DNA from: Streptomyces sp. CCM_MD2014
GTDB lineage: Bacteria > Actinomycetota > Actinomycetes > Streptomycetales > Streptomycetaceae
Reading direction: 5' to 3'
NCBI RefSeq assembly: GCF_000772045.1
Contig: NZ_CP009754.1
Span: forward strand, 3,782,001-3,846,000
DNA length: 64,000 nucleotides
In this document: positions 33,291 through 41,354 of the stretch, piece after piece
Numbering within the stretch: the stretch's first letter is position 1
Layout: every line of letters begins with the position of its first letter
The notes under the pieces: model-generated
What the model saw: the letters and a program-made list of their open reading frames with translations, nothing else
What the model was told of the DNA's origin: nothing
Databases searched by the model: none
Translations under genes and position numbers: made by a program

Positions 33291-33331
33291 GGTGCCGAAG
33301 CCGCCGACCCCCGTACGGCGGCCTCGGCACC
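33291..33331 (-). promoter_or_regulatory. Hairpin between the flotillin and AAA+ genes
   Basis: GGTGCCGAAGCCGCC (33291–33305) pairs with GGCGGCCTCGGCACC (33317–33331), a 15-position stem with one mismatch and an 11-base loop. It begins 30 bases after the flotillin stop and ends 29 bases before the AAA+ start. It may act as a partial terminator that sets the ratio of the two proteins. Two copies of GTGGTGGCCGGTC lie just upstream of it (33337–33362). Confidence 0.55.
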
Positions 33332-33361
33332 CGGTCTGTGGTGGCCGGTCGTGGTGGCCGG

Positions 33362-35395
33362 TCAGACCCTGGTCTTGCCGTTCAGCGCGGTGAGCGGCGT
33401 GTCGGCGAGGCCCAGTTCGCCCGCGCGGTCCAGGAGGCGCTGCACCTGCCCGGCGTCCGTGCCGCCCGACTTCATCAGCTTCATCAGCAGCGCGGACACC
33501 GTCAGGTTCTGCACGTCGGACGTGGAGACCGAGCCCAGCACCCGGGTCAGGTCGTCGGTGAAGCTCGACGAGCCGTCCAGCCAGGGCCCGGCGAGGGCCT
33601 GCGCGGTCTCGGAGTGCTTGACGAACCCGTCGACGCCCTTGCCGAGCGCCACCGAGGACATCAGGCGGTCGAAGAAGACCGAGTCGCCGCCCACGATGTC
33701 GATGTCCGCGTTCTCCAGACCGGTCGCGAGCACCGTGGCCTGGGCCTCGGCGACCTGCCGCTGCACGTCGAGGCCGGCCAGCCGGATGTCCTTCTCCGCC
33801 TCCAGCCGCAGCCGGTACTCCTCGTGACCGCGCGAGGCGTCGTCCAGGGCGGCCATCGCCGCGGCCTTCTCGGTGAGTCCGGCGGCCTCCGCCTTGAGCT
33901 TGCCGCTGATGGCCTCGGCCTCGGCGAGCGCCTTGGCCCGCGCGCCCTCGGCCTCGGCCCGCATCCGGGCCTCGGTGGCCTGCGCCTCGGCGCGGCCGGC
34001 CTTCTCGATGACGTCGGCCTCCTTGTCGCGGACCTGGACCGCCGCGAGGCCCGCCGCGGCCGCCTCGGCCTGGATTCCCTCGGCCATCCGCAGCTTGGCC
34101 TGCGCCTCCAGGTCGGCACTCTTCAACCGGGCCTCGGCCATGGTGAGTTCCTCGGCGGCGCGGTGGGTGGCCGCCGCCTCCGCGGCCTCGGCCGCCTTGA
34201 TGTCCTTGACCAGCTGCTCCTGCGCCTGAGCCTCGGCGGCGATGATGACGGCCTGCCGCTCCCGCTCGGCCTCCTCCACGGCGCGCAGCTTCTTGATGGA
34301 CTCCTCCTGCTCGGCGACCGTGCGGTCCACGGCGACGCGCTCGCGGACGACCTCGGCGATGTTGCGCTTCTCCGCCTCGACCTCCTTCTCGGCGGCGATC
34401 CGGGTCAGTTCCGTCTCCCGCTCGCGGCCGATCGCCTCGAGCATGCGGTCCTTCTCGATGCGCTCGTTCTCCACGGCGATGACCCGCTCGCGGTTCTTCG
34501 CGGCCACCGCGACCTCACGGGCCTGGTTCTCGCGCTGCACGCCGAGCTGCTCCTCGGTGCGCAGGAAGGCCGTCTGCGCCCGCAGCCGCTCCTCCTCCAC
34601 CACGCGTGCCGTCTCGGCCTCCTCGCGGGCCCGGGTCGTGTCGATCTCGCGCTTCTGCTTGATCTCGGCGTCCGCCTGCCGGCGCTCCAGCTCCAGTACG
34701 GCCTCGCGCGCGTCCACGTTCTGCCGGGTGATCTCCTTCTCCTCCGTGCGCCGCGCCTCGTTGGTGCGCACGTGCTCCACGGCCGTCAGCTCGGTGATCT
34801 TCCGGATGCCCTGGGCGTCGAGGACGTTGGCCGGGTCGAGCTGGGTCAGCGGCGTCTGCTCCAGGTAGTCGATCGCCGCGTCCTCCAGGTGGTATCCGCT
34901 GAGGTCGACGCCGATGACCTCGATGATCCGGTACCGCAGTTCCTCGCGCTTGGTGTAGAGGTCGGTGAAGTCCATCTGCTTGCCGACGGTCTTCAGCGCC
35001 TCGGAGAACTTCGCGTGGAACAGCTCCTGCAGCGTGTCCCGGTCGCTGGCGCGGGCGGTGCCGACCGCCTGGGCGACCTTGACGACGTCCTCGACGGTCT
35101 TGTTGACCTTGACGAAGAACGAGATGCGGATGTCCGCGCGGATGTTGTCCCGGCAGATCAGCCCTTCCTTGCCGGCCCGGGTGATCTCGATCGTCTTCAC
35201 CGAGATGTCCATCACCTCGGCCTTGTGCAGCACCGGCAGCACCACCTGACCCGTGAAGGTCACGTCCACCTTGCGCATCTTGGAGACGATCAGCGCCTTG
35301 CCCTGCTCCACCTTGCGGAAGAGCCGCGAGACGCCGAACAGCACGATGACGATCAGGAGCACGCAGACGACGGCGAGGACACCGATGACTTCCAT
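33362..35395 (-). CDS. Flotillin family (SPFH) membrane protein
   Basis: The 677-residue protein starts with a membrane helix (V-I-G-V-L-A-V-V-C-V-L-L-I-V-I-V-L-F) and continues into an SPFH domain (about 30–200). A very long Ala/Glu/Arg-rich coiled coil follows (about 210–520), with the AE-repeats of flotillins (A-E-A-E-A-I-S, A-E-A-R). The C-terminal 130 residues are globular. Flotillins form large oligomers at membrane microdomains. There is no NfeD partner; instead an AAA+ gene follows. The ATG has AAGGA eight bases upstream. The long 5' region carries two strong hairpins. Confidence 0.93.
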   Translation of the reverse strand: MEVIGVLAVVCVLLIVIVLFGVSRLFRKVEQGKALIVSKMRKVDVTFTGQVVLPVLHKAEVMDISVKTIEITRAGKEGLICRDNIRADIRISFFVKVNKTVEDVVKVAQAVGTARASDRDTLQELFHAKFSEALKTVGKQMDFTDLYTKREELRYRIIEVIGVDLSGYHLEDAAIDYLEQTPLTQLDPANVLDAQGIRKITELTAVEHVRTNEARRTEEKEITRQNVDAREAVLELERRQADAEIKQKREIDTTRAREEAETARVVEEERLRAQTAFLRTEEQLGVQRENQAREVAVAAKNRERVIAVENERIEKDRMLEAIGRERETELTRIAAEKEVEAEKRNIAEVVRERVAVDRTVAEQEESIKKLRAVEEAERERQAVIIAAEAQAQEQLVKDIKAAEAAEAAATHRAAEELTMAEARLKSADLEAQAKLRMAEGIQAEAAAAGLAAVQVRDKEADVIEKAGRAEAQATEARMRAEAEGARAKALAEAEAISGKLKAEAAGLTEKAAAMAALDDASRGHEEYRLRLEAEKDIRLAGLDVQRQVAEAQATVLATGLENADIDIVGGDSVFFDRLMSSVALGKGVDGFVKHSETAQALAGPWLDGSSSFTDDLTRVLGSVSTSDVQNLTVSALLMKLMKSGGTDAGQVQRLLDRAGELGLADTPLTALNGKTRV

Positions 35396-35429
35396 GGGAC
35401 ACGTCCTTACGGCAAGTGACGGCTGTCGG

Positions 35430-35494
35430 GCGGCCGGCCGAGCGCGGCCGGCCGCCGCGGCTGTTGGTGTGGTGACGCCCGTGCGGACGGGCGT
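35430..35494 (-). promoter_or_regulatory. Two hairpins in the flotillin leader
   Basis: GCGGCCGGCC (35430–35439) pairs perfectly with GGCCGGCCGC (35446–35455), loop of six. ACGCCCGT (35475–35482) pairs with ACGGGCGT (35487–35494), loop of four. Both lie within 100 bases upstream of the flotillin start, inside a 540-bp gene-poor stretch (35396–35936). Confidence 0.5.
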
Positions 35495-35560
35495 GGTTCC
35501 GGGAGGGCGGGCCTTCGCCATGCCCGAGCCGGGCCCCGGCAGGGGCGCGAGAAACGGCTG

Positions 35561-35692
35561 TCAGACGGCGCGGCGGTCCTGTGCCGCGGCACCGGCGACG
35601 CGAGAGGCGTGGCCGGGTTCGTCCGGTCGGAGCCGGTCGAGCGGGTGGGGCGAACGGACGCAGGGACTGTGTTTCGTCACCCTTGTCGTCAT
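35561..35692 (-). CDS. Possible 43-residue protein upstream of flotillin
   Basis: The frame from ATG 35692 codes MTTRVTKHSPCVRSPHPLDR and 23 further residues rich in Arg, Pro and Ala. It is preceded by GGAAGGGGGCGG, and its codons mostly end in G/C. It has no recognised domain. It may be a small gene or chance. The rest of the stretch around it holds hairpins on the left and an octamer repeat on the right. Confidence 0.25.
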   Translation of the reverse strand: MTTRVTKHSPCVRSPHPLDRLRPDEPGHASRVAGAAAQDRRAV

Positions 35693-35850
35693 CGTCCGCC
35701 CCCTTCCGCAGTGCTCCCCGTGCACTCATGATGCGTGAGCGTGCCACCTGTGCGCATTGCCGGTTTCCGGAAGCGTTCACCGGGGCTTGAATGCCGGTGA
35801 GCCGCCGACGGGCTCGGTGGAACCCGGTCGACGGCTCACGGTGCGACACG

Positions 35851-35898
35851 GCGGTGCGGCGGTGCGGCGGTGCCGCGGTGCCGCGGTGCGGCGGTGCG
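35851..35898. repeat. Six tandem copies of the octamer GCGGTGCS
   Basis: Units of eight bases begin at 35851, 35859, 35867, 35875, 35883 and 35891: GCGGTGCG twice, GCGGTGCC twice, GCGGTGCG twice. It lies in the non-coding stretch between the flotillin and FMN reductase genes, 39 bases beyond the reductase stop. Confidence 0.85.
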
Positions 35899-35936
35899 GC
35901 GACGTCGGTGATACGGCGATGCCGACGGTTCGGCGG

Positions 35937-36596
35937 CTACCGCGCTCGGGACGCCGGGCTCGGGCCCGGAACGCTCAGCGCGGCGAGCCGCTGCTCGAAG
36001 GGCGTGACCTCCTCGAAGGAGTCCCGCTTCGGCAGCGAGCGGCCCGTCGGGCGCCCGGACGGCCCCGCCATCAGCGCGGCCAGCTCGGACGCGGCCCGCC
36101 CGATGCGGGCGTCGAGCCCCTCCGCGCCCCAGTCCTCGGAGGCGGCGTACACGCCGGTGGGGACGACGACCGCCTTCAGGTAGGAGAAGAGCGGCCGCAG
36201 CGCGTGGTCGAGGACCAGGGAGTGCCGGGCGGTGCCGCCGGTCGCGCCGATCAGCACCGGCTTCCCGGTGAGGGCTTCCTCGTCGGTGACGCTGAGCGCG
36301 TCGAAGAACGACTTGAACAGCCCGCTGTACGACGCCGAGAACACCGGCGTGACGACGATCAGCCCGTCGGCCGCCGCGACCTCGGCGAACGCGTCCGCGA
36401 GCGCCGGTGCCGGGAAGCCGTTGGTGAAGGTGTGCGCGATCTCCACGGCGAGGTCGCGCAGCTCGATCACCCGGACGTCGGCCGGGGCGGGCTCGGGCGC
36501 GGTGGCGGCCGGGGCGGCGGCCGCGGCGAGGCGGTCGGCGAGCAGCCGGGTGGACGACGGGACGCTCAGCCCCGCGGAGACGACGACGAGCTTCAT
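35937..36596 (-). CDS. NADPH-dependent FMN reductase
   Basis: This 219-residue flavodoxin-like protein starts M-K-L-V-V-V-S-A-G-L-S-V-P-S-S-T-R-L, the phosphate-binding loop for FMN. It has T-P-V-F-S-A-S-Y-S-G-L-F-K-S-F-F-D and G-A-T-G-G-T-A-R-H-S-L. It resembles the CE1759-type FMN reductases that supply reduced flavin to partner monooxygenases. The ATG overlaps the stop of the LLM gene (ATGA), so the partner is almost certainly that enzyme. Confidence 0.9.
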   Translation of the reverse strand: MKLVVVSAGLSVPSSTRLLADRLAAAAAPAATAPEPAPADVRVIELRDLAVEIAHTFTNGFPAPALADAFAEVAAADGLIVVTPVFSASYSGLFKSFFDALSVTDEEALTGKPVLIGATGGTARHSLVLDHALRPLFSYLKAVVVPTGVYAASEDWGAEGLDARIGRAASELAALMAGPSGRPTGRSLPKRDSFEEVTPFEQRLAALSVPGPSPASRAR

Positions 36597-37711
36597 GCGC
36601 GTACTCCTTCCTCGTCCCCGGCCTGCTGGGACGGGGCGTTCTTCCGGGCGGCCAGCAGGGACGCGTGGGTCGGCGCGTCCGGCACGTTCGCCGGGCGGTC
36701 CTTGGCGAACTCCTCGCGCAGCACCGGGACGACCTCCTCGCCGAGCAGGTCGAGCTGCTCCAGGACGGTCTTCAGCGGCAGCCCGGCGTGGTCCATCAGG
36801 AACAGCTGGCGCTGGTAGTCGCCGGCGTAGTCGCGGAAGGCGAGCGTCTTCTCGATCACCTGCTGCGGGGAGCCGACGGTGAGCGGCGTCTGCGCGGTGA
36901 AGTCCTCCAGCGACGGCCCGTGCCCGTAGACCGGGGCGACGTCGAAGTACGGCCGGAACTCGCGGACCGCGTCCTGGCTGTTCCTCCGCATGAACACCTG
37001 GCCGCCGAGGCCGACGATCGCCTGCTCGGGCGTGCCGTGCCCGTAGTGGGCGTAGCGGTTGCGGTAGAGCTCGATCATCCGCTTGGTGTGGTCGGCGGGC
37101 CAGAAGATGTTGTTGTGGAAGAAGCCGTCGCCGTAGTAGGCCGCCTGCTCGGCGATCTCCGGCGAGCGGATGGAGCCGTGCCAGACGAAGGGCGCGACGC
37201 CGTCCAGCGGGCGCGGGGTGGAGGTGAAGCCCTGGAGGGGGGTGCGGAACTTGCCCTCCCAGTTCACGACGTCCTCGCGCCACAGGCGGTGCAGCAGGTT
37301 GTAGTTCTCGACGGCGAGGTTGATGCCCTCGCGGATGTCCTTGCCGAACCAGGGGTAGACCGGCCCGGTGTTGCCGCGCCCCATCATCAGGTCCACCCGG
37401 CCGTCGGCCAGGTGCTGGAGCATCGCGAAGTCCTCGGCGATCTTCACCGGGTCGTTCGTGGTGATCAGGGTGGTGGAGGTGGACAGGATCAGCCGCTCGG
37501 TGCGGGCCGCGACGTAGCCGAGCATGGTCGTCGGCGACGACGGCACGAAGGGCGGATTGTGGTGCTCACCGGTCGCGAAGACGTCGAGTCCGACCTCCTC
37601 GGCCTTGAGCGCGATGGCGACCATGGCCTTGATGCGCTCACGCTCGGTCGGCGTACGGCCCGTGGTCGGGTCGGGCGTGACGTCGCCGACGGTGAAGATG
37701 CCGAACTGCAT
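36593..37711 (-). CDS. LLM-class flavin-dependent oxidoreductase
   Basis: This 372-residue luciferase-like monooxygenase shows the TIM-barrel segments of the family: M-Q-F-G-I-F-T-V-G-D at the start, F-A-T-G-E-H-H, S-T-S-T-T-L-I-T-T-N-D-P, G-R-V-D-L-M-M-G-R-G and F-V-W-H-G-S. The flavin is expected to come from the coupled FMN reductase. The substrate is unknown; related enzymes oxidise long-chain aldehydes, sulfonates or xenobiotics. The ATG is followed upstream by GGAGG and a GTTGA-N4-TCAAC palindrome. Confidence 0.92.
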   Translation of the reverse strand: MQFGIFTVGDVTPDPTTGRTPTERERIKAMVAIALKAEEVGLDVFATGEHHNPPFVPSSPTTMLGYVAARTERLILSTSTTLITTNDPVKIAEDFAMLQHLADGRVDLMMGRGNTGPVYPWFGKDIREGINLAVENYNLLHRLWREDVVNWEGKFRTPLQGFTSTPRPLDGVAPFVWHGSIRSPEIAEQAAYYGDGFFHNNIFWPADHTKRMIELYRNRYAHYGHGTPEQAIVGLGGQVFMRRNSQDAVREFRPYFDVAPVYGHGPSLEDFTAQTPLTVGSPQQVIEKTLAFRDYAGDYQRQLFLMDHAGLPLKTVLEQLDLLGEEVVPVLREEFAKDRPANVPDAPTHASLLAARKNAPSQQAGDEEGVRA

Positions 37712-37731
37712 GATCGCTCAACCTCCAGGTT

Positions 37732-37745
37732 GTTGACGCTTCAAC
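37732..37745. promoter_or_regulatory. GTTGA-N4-TCAAC palindrome upstream of the LLM operon
   Basis: GTTGACGCTTCAAC is a perfect five-base inverted repeat with a four-base spacer, 21 bases before the LLM start. It contains a TTGAC element and is the likely operator for a MarR- or HxlR-type repressor. No such repressor gene is adjacent. Confidence 0.5.
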
Positions 37746-37829
37746 TATACCCGTGGAACGGAGCACCTCCGGCCGATATTCCGCAGGTCCGCCGCCCGGC
37801 ACCGAGGCGGTGCGTGGGAAGCTGCCCGC

Positions 37830-38168
37830 ATGCTCGTCCTGCGCTCCGCCGCCCTCTTCGTCGTCGCCGCCCTGTTCGAGATCGGCGGCGCCTGGCTGGT
37901 GTGGCAGGGGGTGCGCGAGCAGCGCGGCTGGCTGTGGGCGGCGGGCGGGGTCCTCGCCCTCGGGGCCTACGGCTTCGTCGCCACCTTCCAGCCCGACGCC
38001 CACTTCGGCCGCATCCTCGCCGCGTACGGGGGGATCTTCGTGGCCGGCTCGATCCTGTGGGGCGTGGTCGCCGACGGCTACCGCCCGGACCGCTGGGACA
38101 TCGCCGGGGCACTGGTCTGCCTCGCCGGGATGGCCCTGATCATGTGGGCCCCGCGCAACGGCGGCTGA
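37830..38168 (+). CDS. YnfA family (UPF0060) membrane protein
   Basis: This 112-residue, four-helix membrane protein shows the family signature A-A-L-F-E-I-G-G-A-W-L-V-W in helix 1. It also has G-A-Y-G-F-V-A-T-F-Q-P with F-G-R-I-L-A-A-Y-G-G-I-F-V in helix 3. YnfA proteins are small multidrug-resistance-like pumps of uncertain substrate. The ATG lies at the start of helix 1, with no clear Shine-Dalgarno sequence. It stands alone between divergent and downstream genes. Confidence 0.9.
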   Translation: MLVLRSAALFVVAALFEIGGAWLVWQGVREQRGWLWAAGGVLALGAYGFVATFQPDAHFGRILAAYGGIFVAGSILWGVVADGYRPDRWDIAGALVCLAGMALIMWAPRNGG

Positions 38169-38241
38169 CCACGGGGGCCGGCCGGCACGCTGACTACCCT
38201 GGTCGGCGACCGGCACCGCCGCACGAACACAGGAGCAGCCC

Positions 38242-39021
38242 ATGGCCACCGCAGCCGCCCCGTCCGCCGCCTCCCGCATCGCCGTCGTCACCGGCGCGAG
38301 CAGCGGCATCGGCGCCGCCACGGCCCGGCAGCTCGCCGCCGCCGGTTACCGGGTGGTCCTCACCGCGCGCCGCAAGGACCGCATCGAGGCGCTGGCGGAG
38401 GAGATCCGGGCGGCCGGCCACAAGGCGACCGCGTACCCCCTGGACGTCACGGACCGAGCCGCGGTCGACGAGTTCGCGACCGCGTTCAAGACGGTCGGCG
38501 TCCTGGTCAACAACGCGGGCGGCGCGCTCGGCGCCGACCCGGTGGCCACCGGCGACCCGGACGACTGGCGCCGCATGTACGAGACGAACGTCATCGGCAC
38601 CCTCAACCTCACCCAGGCCCTGCTCCCCAAGCTGGAGGCGAGCGGCGACGGCACGGTCGTGGTCGTCTCCTCGACGGCCGGCCTGTCCACCTACGAGGGC
38701 GGCGCGGGCTACGTCGCCGCCAAGCACGGCGAGCACGTCCTCGCCGAGACCCTGCGCCTGGAGATCGTCGGCCGCCCGGTCCGCGTCGTCGAGATCGCGC
38801 CCGGCATGGTCAAGACCGACGAGTTCGCCCTGACCCGCTTCGGCGGCGACCGGGACAAGGCCGCCAAGGTCTACCAGGGCGTCGCCGACCCGCTGACCGC
38901 CGACGACGTCGCCGACACCATCGCCTGGGCGGTCACCCGCCCCGCCCACGTGAACATCGACCTGCTGGTCGTCCGCCCCCGCGCCCAGGCCTCGAACACG
39001 AAGGTGCACCGGGAGGGCTGA
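38242..39021 (+). CDS. Short-chain dehydrogenase/reductase
   Basis: This classical SDR of 259 residues has the cofactor loop T-G-A-S-S-G-I-G (about 17–24), N-N-A-G-G, and the active-site S-S-T-A-G...Y-V-A-A-K with Tyr and Lys. An Arg pair after strand 2 (A-R-R-K-D) suggests NADP(H). The substrate is unknown. GGAG lies seven bases before the ATG. It has no obvious operon partner. Confidence 0.92.
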   Translation: MATAAAPSAASRIAVVTGASSGIGAATARQLAAAGYRVVLTARRKDRIEALAEEIRAAGHKATAYPLDVTDRAAVDEFATAFKTVGVLVNNAGGALGADPVATGDPDDWRRMYETNVIGTLNLTQALLPKLEASGDGTVVVVSSTAGLSTYEGGAGYVAAKHGEHVLAETLRLEIVGRPVRVVEIAPGMVKTDEFALTRFGGDRDKAAKVYQGVADPLTADDVADTIAWAVTRPAHVNIDLLVVRPRAQASNTKVHREG

Positions 39022-39121
39022 CGGAGGCGAGCGACTCGGGGGATTGCGGCGATACGAGGGCAACTCCCCTGCGTATCATGCGGGTTCCATCGGTTTTCTC
39101 GTGGGACAGGAGTCAAGCGAC

Positions 39122-39928
39122 ATGGTGATGCCCTCCTCGGGGCCGGTCCCGCCGACGCCGGAGATCAACACCTCGGTACCGCACTCGGCGCGGATGTGGA
39201 ACTACTGGCTGGGCGGCAAGGACAACTACCTGGCCGACCAGGAGGCCGCCGAACAGTTCCAGGCGTCCTTCCCCCAGATCGCCGAGAACGCCCGCGCCTT
39301 CCGGGCGTTCCTGGGCCGCGGTGTCACCTACCTCGCGGCGGAGGCGGGGATACGGCAGTTCGTGGACGTCGGCACCGGCCTGCCCACCGAGAACAACACC
39401 CACGAGCTCGCCCAGCGGGTGGCGCCGGAGTGCCGCATCGTCTACGTCGACAACGATCCGCTGGTCCTGGCCCACGCCCGGGCCCTCCTGGTCGGCGCCC
39501 CCGAGGGTGCCACCGACTACCTCCACGCGGACCTGCGCGAACCCGAGGCCATCATGGAGGCCGCCCGCCGGACCCTCGACTTCGAGCAGCCGGTCGCGCT
39601 CATCCTCAGCGGCATCCTCGGCCACGTGCTCGACGACGACGAGGCCCGCGACCTGGTCCGCCGCCTGCTCGCCCCGCTCCCGTCCGGCAGCCACCTGCTG
39701 GTCTGCGACGGCACCGACACCAACGAGGAGCTGCGCTCCGCCCAGCAGGAGCACAACGACCGCACCCCGGTCCAGTACCGCCTCCGCACCCCCGAGGGCA
39801 TCGCCTCCTTCTTCGACGGCCTCGACCTCGTCGCCCCCGGCGTCGCCTCGTGCACCCAGTGGCGCCCGGAACCCGGCGCCCCGGCCCAGCACGTCGACTC
39901 CTACGGGGCCGTCGGACGCAAGCCCTAG
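39122..39928 (+). CDS. SAM-dependent methyltransferase (DUF574 type)
   Basis: The 268-residue protein has the actinobacterial pattern S-A-R-M-W-N-Y-W-L-G-G-K-D-N-Y at the N-terminus. The SAM-binding loop is Q-F-V-D-V-G-T-G-L-P-T, followed by Y-V-D-N-D-P-L-V-L-A-H-A-R. Streptomyces genomes carry many copies, mostly with unknown substrate. AGGAG lies nine bases before the ATG. Its stop codon overlaps the end of an IS481-type transposase remnant. A second family member is at 50876–51778. Confidence 0.9.
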   Translation: MVMPSSGPVPPTPEINTSVPHSARMWNYWLGGKDNYLADQEAAEQFQASFPQIAENARAFRAFLGRGVTYLAAEAGIRQFVDVGTGLPTENNTHELAQRVAPECRIVYVDNDPLVLAHARALLVGAPEGATDYLHADLREPEAIMEAARRTLDFEQPVALILSGILGHVLDDDEARDLVRRLLAPLPSGSHLLVCDGTDTNEELRSAQQEHNDRTPVQYRLRTPEGIASFFDGLDLVAPGVASCTQWRPEPGAPAQHVDSYGAVGRKP

Positions 39929-40160
39929 GTGTATTGACCCGCAGGGTTGTTCACGCGGCTGATCGGTGGGTGGCCGCCGAGTGCGATGTGGCAGCGGCGG
40001 TGGTTGTAGGCGTGCAGGAAGTCTGCCAGGGCTGCCGTTCGTTCGGTGTTGCTGGTGCAGGGCCGTAGGTAGGCCCATTCGTCGAGCAGGGTCCGGTGGA
40101 AGCGTTCGACCTTGCCGTTGGTCTGCGGACGGTAGGCGCGGGTGAGCTTGCCGTCGTCGG
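39925..40160 (-). pseudogene. IS481-family transposase C-terminal remnant
   Basis: On the minus strand about 75 codons read R-A-Y-R-P-Q-T-N-G-K-V-E-R-F-H-R-T-L-L, Y-N-H-R-R-C-H-I-A-L-G-G, P-P-I-S-R-V, ending A-G-Q-Y-T. This is the end of the DDE integrase core, with its catalytic Glu in K-V-E-R-F. The N-terminal HTH and the two Asp residues are missing. The remnant fills exactly the gap between the methyltransferase stop and the rtcB stop; intact terminal repeats were not seen. Confidence 0.85.
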
Positions 40161-41354
40161 TCAGCCCTTCACACACACGACCTGCTTCAGCTTCGCCACG
40201 ACCTCCACGAGGTCGCGCTGCTGGTCGATGACCTGCTCGATCGGCTTGTACGCGCCCGGGATCTCGTCCACCACGCCGGAGTCCTTGCGGCACTCCACGC
40301 CCCGCGTCTGCTCCTCCAGGTCCTTGGTGGAGAAGCGGCGCTTGGCGGCGTTCCGGCTCATGCGCCGGCCGGCTCCGTGGGACGCGGAGTTGAAGGACTT
40401 GGCGTTGCCGAGGCCCTTCACGATGTACGACCCCGTACCCATGGAGCCGGGGATGATCCCGTAGTCACCGGAACCCGCGCGGATCGCGCCCTTGCGGGTC
40501 ACCAGCAGGTCCATCCCGTCGTACCGCTCCTCGGCGACGTAGTTGTGGTGTGCGCTGATCTCCGGCTCGAAGACCGGCTTGGCCTTCTTGAACTCCTTGC
40601 GGACCACGTCCTTGAAGAGCGCCATCATCAGGGTGCGGTTGTACTTCGCGTACTCCTGCGCCCAGAACAGGTCGTTGCGGTACGCCGCCATCTGGGGTGT
40701 GTCCGCGACGAACACCGCGAGGTCTCGGTCGATCAGGCCCTGGTTGTGCGGGAGCTTCTGGGCGACGCCGATGTGGTGCTCGGCCAGCTCCTTGCCGATG
40801 TTGCGGGAACCGGAGTGCAGCATCAGCCACACAGAACCGGTCGTATCCGTGCACAACTCGACGAAGTGATTGCCGCTTCCCAGCGTCCCCATCTGCTTTC
40901 CGGCACGCTCGTGCCGGAACTTGACCGCTTCGGCGACTCCGTCGAACCGCGCCCAGAAGTCGTCCCACTCCGCCGTGGCCAGCCCGTGGAACCGCCCCGG
41001 CTCGAGGGGGCTGTCATGCATCCCGCGCCCCACCGGGATCGCCTGCTCGATCTTCGAGCGCAGCCGGGAGAGGTCGCCCGGAAGGTCGTTCGCCGTCAGG
41101 GACGTCTTCACCGCCGACATGCCGCAGCCGATGTCGACGCCGACCGCCGCCGGACACACGGCGCCCTGCATCGCGATCACCGAGCCGACCGTGGCGCCCT
41201 TGCCGTAGTGGACGTCCGGCATGACCGCGAGGCCCTTGATCCACGGCAGGGTCGCGACGTTGCGCAGCTGCTGGAGCGCGCCCTCCTCGACGGTCGCCGG
41301 GTCGGTCCACATCCGGATCGGCACCTTCGCGCCCGGTATCTCCACGTACGACAT
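40161..41354 (-). CDS. rtcB: RNA-splicing ligase RtcB
   Basis: RtcB joins RNA 2',3'-cyclic phosphate or 3'-phosphate ends to 5'-OH ends using GTP and Mn2+. The 397-residue protein contains the metal ligands G-V-D-I-G-C-G-M, L-G-S-G-N-H-F-V-E-L, M-L-H-S-G-S-R and A-H-H-N-Y. The guanylylated histidine is in S-A-S-H-G-A-G-R-R-M-S-R. The ATG at 41354 has GAGGA just upstream; a 13-residue longer version is unlikely. No archease or RtcA gene is nearby. Its natural C-terminus (V-V-C-V-K-G) is intact next to the IS remnant. Confidence 0.95.
   Translation of the reverse strand: MSYVEIPGAKVPIRMWTDPATVEEGALQQLRNVATLPWIKGLAVMPDVHYGKGATVGSVIAMQGAVCPAAVGVDIGCGMSAVKTSLTANDLPGDLSRLRSKIEQAIPVGRGMHDSPLEPGRFHGLATAEWDDFWARFDGVAEAVKFRHERAGKQMGTLGSGNHFVELCTDTTGSVWLMLHSGSRNIGKELAEHHIGVAQKLPHNQGLIDRDLAVFVADTPQMAAYRNDLFWAQEYAKYNRTLMMALFKDVVRKEFKKAKPVFEPEISAHHNYVAEERYDGMDLLVTRKGAIRAGSGDYGIIPGSMGTGSYIVKGLGNAKSFNSASHGAGRRMSRNAAKRRFSTKDLEEQTRGVECRKDSGVVDEIPGAYKPIEQVIDQQRDLVEVVAKLKQVVCVKG

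Noticed and set aside
28330..33393. A 1687-codon open frame on the plus strand, opposite the AAA+ gene
   Set aside because: It is an antisense shadow caused by high G/C at third positions; its Val/Gly-rich translation has no domain, while the minus frame has clear AAA+ motifs.
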